Assembly (NCBI RefSeq): GCF_029094525.1
Contig: NZ_CP119107.1
Location: forward strand, 744,001-808,000
DNA length: 64,000 nt
Origin: Pullulanibacillus sp. KACC 23026
GTDB lineage: Bacteria > Bacillota > Bacilli > Bacillales > Sporolactobacillaceae
Direction: 5' to 3'
In this document: piece after piece, positions 60,647 through 64,000 of the stretch
How the letters are laid out: each line of letters begins with the position of its first letter
Position numbering within the stretch: the stretch's first letter is position 1
Notes under the pieces: generated by a model
Databases searched by the model: none
Seen by the model: the letters and a program-made list of their open reading frames with translations, nothing else
What the model was told of the DNA's origin: nothing
Made by a program: the position numbers and the translations under genes

Positions 60647-62905
60647 TCACCCATTGAGATGTTGCATCAAGTATTGTCCTGTTTTCGACTGCTCCGCATG
60701 GATGATCATCGAAGGCGTGCCCTCGAAGATCACCTGGCCGCCTTTGCTGCCCCCGTCTGGTCCCATGTCAATGATCCAATCAGCTTGACTGATCACATCA
60801 AGGTTGTGCTCGATCACAATCACCGTATTGCCTTCGTCCACAAGTCGGTTCATGATCTCGAGGAGGTGACTGATATCTGACATGTGCAGACCGGTCGTAG
60901 GCTCGTCCATCACGTAGATGCTCCCTTTCTTATGCAGTTCACTTGCTAGCTTGATACGCTGACATTCCCCGCCTGAGAGCGTACTGAGCGGCTGGCCCAG
61001 TGTTAGATAATCGAGCCCCACATCCTTCATTGCCTGGAGCTTCTTCACAACCGCTTTTAATTGAAAAAAGTTTAGGGATTCTTCGACAGTCATTTCTAAC
61101 ACGTCTGCAATGGACTTACCGTTGAGCTTGTAGGCGAGCACCTCTTCCTTGAACCTTTTTCCTCCGCATACTTCACATGGCACCTCCACACTGTCGAGGT
61201 AGGCCAAGTCTATAGACACAACGCCAAGTCCGTGGCAGTTCTCGCAAGCCCCCTTGGAGTTGAAGCTGAATAGACTTGCGTTGACTTTGTTCGCGGAAGC
61301 AAATGCTTTTCGTACATCATCCATCATGCCCGTATAGGTCGCGGGATTTGACCGAGTGGATACCCCTACTGCCGATTGGTCGATGATGATGGCATCTGGA
61401 TGTTGGCTGAGGAACACTTCATTTATTAATGTACTCTTGCCCGATCCGGCGACACCGGTAACGACGGTCAGCGCACCGGTTGGAATATCTACAGAAACGT
61501 TCTGCAGGTTATGCAGTGAAGCATCTTGGACAGACAAGTTGCCAGTTGGTTGTCTGCATTCATGCTTCAGCTGAAGCGGCCGATTCATATAGTTGCCTGT
61601 CAGTGTGTCTGACGAAAGCAGACCTTCATAACTTCCTTCATAGACGATGGTACCGCCTCGGCTCCCGGCGTAGGGTCCGACATCAACAATGTGATCCGCC
61701 ACCTTGATGACATCGGGATCATGCTCGACGACAATCACCGTATTACCCTTGTCGCGCAGGTTTTGAAGCACTCCATTTAACCGGTGCACGTCACGAGGAT
61801 GCAAGCCAACGCTTGGCTCATCGAAGATATAAGTGACATCCACCAGACTGCCGCTCAGGTGCTTCACCATCTTAACGCGCTGCGATTCACCGCCGGACAA
61901 TGTATCTGTCTCACGGTCCAGAGTTAAGTAGTCAAGTCCGATATCAACCAAATGCTGCAGCCGATCGATCAGTGGTTTGACGACAGGCGCGGCCGCCGCC
62001 TCATCAATCTCCTGAATGACACGGATAAGCTGTCCGACCTCCATAGAGGACAGCTCAGCAATGTTGCGCCCATTAATTCTGCAGTTAAGCGCAGCTTGAC
62101 TGAGTCTCGCACCAAGACAGCTGGGGCAGAGTCCTTCTGAGATGAACGGCGCGACCGTTTGTTGTGTACGCTCTGAATACGCCTTCAGGTCCTTTTTAAT
62201 GTATTTATTGGTGAACTTTTCGATAACGCCTTCCACGGTAAGATTCACTGTCTTCCCGCCAAAATTCGTAGGTACTTTTCTCGCCTTACTATATAGTAGT
62301 TGCTCCAGTTCCTCTGCGGAAAAATCACTTAACTTTTTATCGAGATCGAAGCCCAAGTTCACGAGCATATTCATTTCCATACTATTCGCTCCATATCCGG
62401 GCAGCCTGATTGCTCCTTCATTCAAGGACTTTGACATGTCCAAAGCCCTACTCATGTCGACTCGCATCCTGCGGCCGGTCCCATTGCATTCCGGACACAT
62501 ACCTAGAGGGTCGTTAAACGAAAACATAGAAGCAGGACCGACATAGGGACGCCCCACTCGGGAGTAGAGAAGACGAAGAAGAGGGGAGATATCGGTAATT
62601 GTGCCCATCGTGGAATGAGAACCGCCGCCCAAGCGTTTCTGGTCAACGATAACCGCCATGCTAAGATTTTCAATGGCGTCTGCATCCGGTTGTGGAACGC
62701 GTGGCAGAAAGTTACGGACGAACGTACTGAAGTTTTCGTTCAGCAGACGCTGAGATTCAGCGGCAATCGTATCGAAAACGATCGACGATTTGCCAGAACC
62801 GGACACACCGGTAAAAATAGTGATCGTGCGCTTGGGAATACGCAAAGAGACATTTTTAAGGTTGTTTTCTCGGGCACCGCGGATTTCTATAAATTCTTGG
62901 GTCAT
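60647..62905 (-). CDS. Short UvrA-like ABC ATPase
   Basis: A 752-residue excinuclease-A-like protein; UvrA proper has about 940. Two ATPase modules are complete: GVSGSGKSS (33-41) with LSGGESQRVKMV, and GVAGSGKST with LSGGECQRIKLA, each followed by a Walker B (YIFDEPSVGLHPRD; YVMDEPTTGLHMSD). Zinc modules CPECNGTG, CPSCLGA and CENCHGLG-CEVCGGKR are present. The shortening lies in the N-terminal insertion where UvrA binds UvrB, as in UvrA2/DrrC-type paralogues linked to drug or DNA-damage tolerance. AGGAAGCTATC precedes the ATG. GC is higher than in the neighbours. A full UvrA is presumably elsewhere in the genome. Confidence 0.9.
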   Translation of the reverse strand: MTQEFIEIRGARENNLKNVSLRIPKRTITIFTGVSGSGKSSIVFDTIAAESQRLLNENFSTFVRNFLPRVPQPDADAIENLSMAVIVDQKRLGGGSHSTMGTITDISPLLRLLYSRVGRPYVGPASMFSFNDPLGMCPECNGTGRRMRVDMSRALDMSKSLNEGAIRLPGYGANSMEMNMLVNLGFDLDKKLSDFSAEELEQLLYSKARKVPTNFGGKTVNLTVEGVIEKFTNKYIKKDLKAYSERTQQTVAPFISEGLCPSCLGARLSQAALNCRINGRNIAELSSMEVGQLIRVIQEIDEAAAAPVVKPLIDRLQHLVDIGLDYLTLDRETDTLSGGESQRVKMVKHLSGSLVDVTYIFDEPSVGLHPRDVHRLNGVLQNLRDKGNTVIVVEHDPDVIKVADHIVDVGPYAGSRGGTIVYEGSYEGLLSSDTLTGNYMNRPLQLKHECRQPTGNLSVQDASLHNLQNVSVDIPTGALTVVTGVAGSGKSTLINEVFLSQHPDAIIIDQSAVGVSTRSNPATYTGMMDDVRKAFASANKVNASLFSFNSKGACENCHGLGVVSIDLAYLDSVEVPCEVCGGKRFKEEVLAYKLNGKSIADVLEMTVEESLNFFQLKAVVKKLQAMKDVGLDYLTLGQPLSTLSGGECQRIKLASELHKKGSIYVMDEPTTGLHMSDISHLLEIMNRLVDEGNTVIVIEHNLDVISQADWIIDMGPDGGSKGGQVIFEGTPSMIIHAEQSKTGQYLMQHLNG

Positions 62906-63158
62906 ATGATAGCTTCCTTTACTCTTTTTAGATCTTTATCAAATGAAACGCCACTTAGGAGATTGATATCCCGTTTTTAATACAATGGATTCTCTTATTG
63001 CCTATATTTTTATACTAGCACAACACCTGGGAGTTATGATTCTTATCTTTTCTGAGGGAGTACCTGAATCCTTTGTACCGTACACATTGTATTGAGTGAA
63101 CATGTAACTGACAAACTCATGCGTATTTTTCAGCTATCTTGGACTGCTTAAAAAATGT
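62906..63158. other. Intergenic stretch without a gene
   Basis: Promoter region of the UvrA-like gene; no other feature recognised. Confidence 0.35.
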
Positions 63159-63210
63159 GAAAAAGCAGAGCGAATTCAACTCAAAGTGATGATCGCACTG
63201 CCCTTTTTTG
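63159..63210. terminator. Bidirectional terminator
   Basis: AAAAAGCAGAGCGA pairs with TCGCACTGCCCTTTTTT; usable for the minus-strand gene ending at 63241. Confidence 0.65.
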
Positions 63211-63240
63211 TCCTTTTTTTATAAATGCATTTCTATATCT

Positions 63241-63723
63241 TTATTTCTTCACAACAGGAATCCACATTTCCCCAAAAACTAAACCGTTTCGATGCCCCAT
63301 CATAACCATTGTATTTGGCCCACCAACATAGGCATAATCATTTAACTCTGCTAAGGCTTGTCCAAAGGCAATGGCAGGAAGCTGATTATTCAATTCATCA
63401 AATGTTTTGGCTTCCCCTTTAACAACAACGTAATCTCCCTTAGGAAATTGAATTACTTTCGCATTTTCAGGTGCCGCCGATGGTTCTGCTAAGACGCCAG
63501 CATGATGCATCATCTTGCCATTGATTGCCTCATTAACGGCAAAAATGTAGTCATTTTTGGCTATGGCTTTTAAAGCATCAAGTGTTCCATCAGCGCTTAC
63601 CGCTTGCCAAAACTCTATTTTTTCCTTGTTCAATCCAGCAAAATCAGTGTAATGGCTCTTAAGTTCAGTGCCTAAGCCGATCACGGTAAAGCTGTCTTTT
63701 TCTTCTAGAGTATAATTTGCCAT
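63241..63723 (-). CDS. GyrI-like / effector-binding domain protein (YobU-like)
   Basis: A 160-residue protein of the SOUL/GyrI-like small-molecule-binding fold found at the end of AraC-type activators and alone. MANYTLEEKDSFTVIGLGTE, YIFAVNEA, FPKGDYVVVKGEAKTFDEL and FGEMWIPVVKK are the typical blocks (the last matches the E-x-W-I/VPV end). AAAAAGGACGG precedes the ATG. It is divergent from a WYL-type regulator, like yobU and yobV of B. subtilis; the pair probably senses and responds to a hydrophobic compound. Confidence 0.82.
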   Translation of the reverse strand: MANYTLEEKDSFTVIGLGTELKSHYTDFAGLNKEKIEFWQAVSADGTLDALKAIAKNDYIFAVNEAINGKMMHHAGVLAEPSAAPENAKVIQFPKGDYVVVKGEAKTFDELNNQLPAIAFGQALAELNDYAYVGGPNTMVMMGHRNGLVFGEMWIPVVKK

Positions 63724-63832
63724 TTTTAAAACCGTCCTTTTTTAAAATTAACCAAATGACTTGTCCGCTTCATTCGATAATTATAATATATACTTAAATC
63801 ATGTCAAAAAACGATACTGTTTAGGAGTGTCT

Positions 63833-64000
63833 ATGAAAAAAGTTGAACGGATTAATGTCATCATGCGGTATATCAACAACCGTGCTCACTTTACAATTTC
63901 TGAAATCATGCAAGAATTTAACATCTCTCGTTCGACAGCGATCAGAGATATCAAAGAGATCGAAGCCATGGGGATGCCGCTTGTTTCTGAAGTCGGAAGG
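63833..64000 (+). CDS. HTH regulator, YobV/WYL-type, cut by window end
   Basis: The first 56 residues are seen: KVERINVIMRYINNRAHFTI, SEIMQEFNISRSTAIRDIKEIE and AMGMPLVSEVGR, an HTH_11 winged helix as found at the start of WYL-domain regulators. GGAGTG precedes the ATG. The rest lies beyond the window. It shares a promoter region with the GyrI-like gene and probably controls it. Confidence 0.8.
   Translation, partial: MKKVERINVIMRYINNRAHFTISEIMQEFNISRSTAIRDIKEIEAMGMPLVSEVGR

Noticed and set aside
62142-62546. 134-aa frame opposite the UvrA-like gene
   Set aside because: Lies fully antisense to a well-supported gene and has no family features; a shadow of biased codon use.

Overview
The window is AT-rich DNA from a Gram-positive, low-GC Bacillales-type bacterium. 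The support is a ComK competence factor, Firmicutes-style AGGAGG ribosome sites with frequent TTG starts, LytR-CpsA-Psr (LCP) proteins, an LPXTG protein with its sortase, and a holin-like type I toxin family typical of Firmicutes. The genus cannot be named from the sequence. No rRNA, tRNA, origin or CRISPR array was seen. The region is strongly accessory: many decayed genes, three near-identical LCP copies, one IS remnant, one 81-bp tandem array, and two families of dispersed short repeats. R1 is a palindrome that opens TGAAACGCGGGGACGG and closes CGCGTTTCA; R2 has the core GGTGCCTGTCACCACCCGAA.

Layout. 0-7 kb: an LCP gene with a homopolymer frameshift, a short comK beside an XRE regulator, two glycosyltransferases and an orphan 404-aa protein. 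7.3-16.5 kb: a LacI-controlled catabolic cluster (SDR, CoA-transferase, lactonase-like metallo-beta-lactamase, MFS, second CoA-transferase, thiolase) that looks built to take up a hydroxy acid or lactone, activate it to a CoA ester and cleave it thiolytically. 16.5-22.2 kb: a decay zone with two type I toxin-antitoxin loci, comM and comK remnants, a MurG-like glycosyltransferase, a GNAT and an ISL3 fragment joined to a broken LCP copy. 22.2-25.7 kb: ArsR regulator plus oxidoreductase, a sigma factor and a candidate small RNA. 26.1-29.7 kb: a probable defence cassette (Cys-rich protein, AAA ATPase, TOPRIM-like protein, and a nucleotidyltransferase on the other strand). 29.9-33.6 kb: ROK regulator, SDR and MFS (polyol cluster 1). 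33.7-43 kb: Fic pseudogene, hypothetical genes, the intact LCP gene, the 81-bp array, a VOC protein, a streptothricin-acetyltransferase-like GNAT and a SEC-C protein. 43.2-50.5 kb: DeoR regulator, SDR, zinc alcohol dehydrogenase, MFS, phosphomannose-isomerase-like cupin and DUF4432 epimerase-like protein (polyol/sugar cluster 2, with an MFS paralogous to that of cluster 1). 51-60.3 kb: GGDEF and HD-GYP genes, a second copy of the small RNA, then the most striking module: a 1376-aa secreted protein with an N-terminal dockerin and seven cadherin-like repeats, an LPXTG protein with a cohesin domain, and a sortase. 60.6-64 kb: a short UvrA-like ATPase and a divergent GyrI-like/WYL-type regulator pair cut by the window end.

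The strongest candidate for an undescribed system is the cohesin-dockerin-sortase cassette at 54.4-60.3 kb. It suggests a long adhesin held non-covalently on a wall-anchored cohesin, next to c-di-GMP genes. Second are the ATPase/TOPRIM/Cys-rich cassette and the habit of the R1 palindrome of supplying the TGA stop codon of the gene before it (five cases here).
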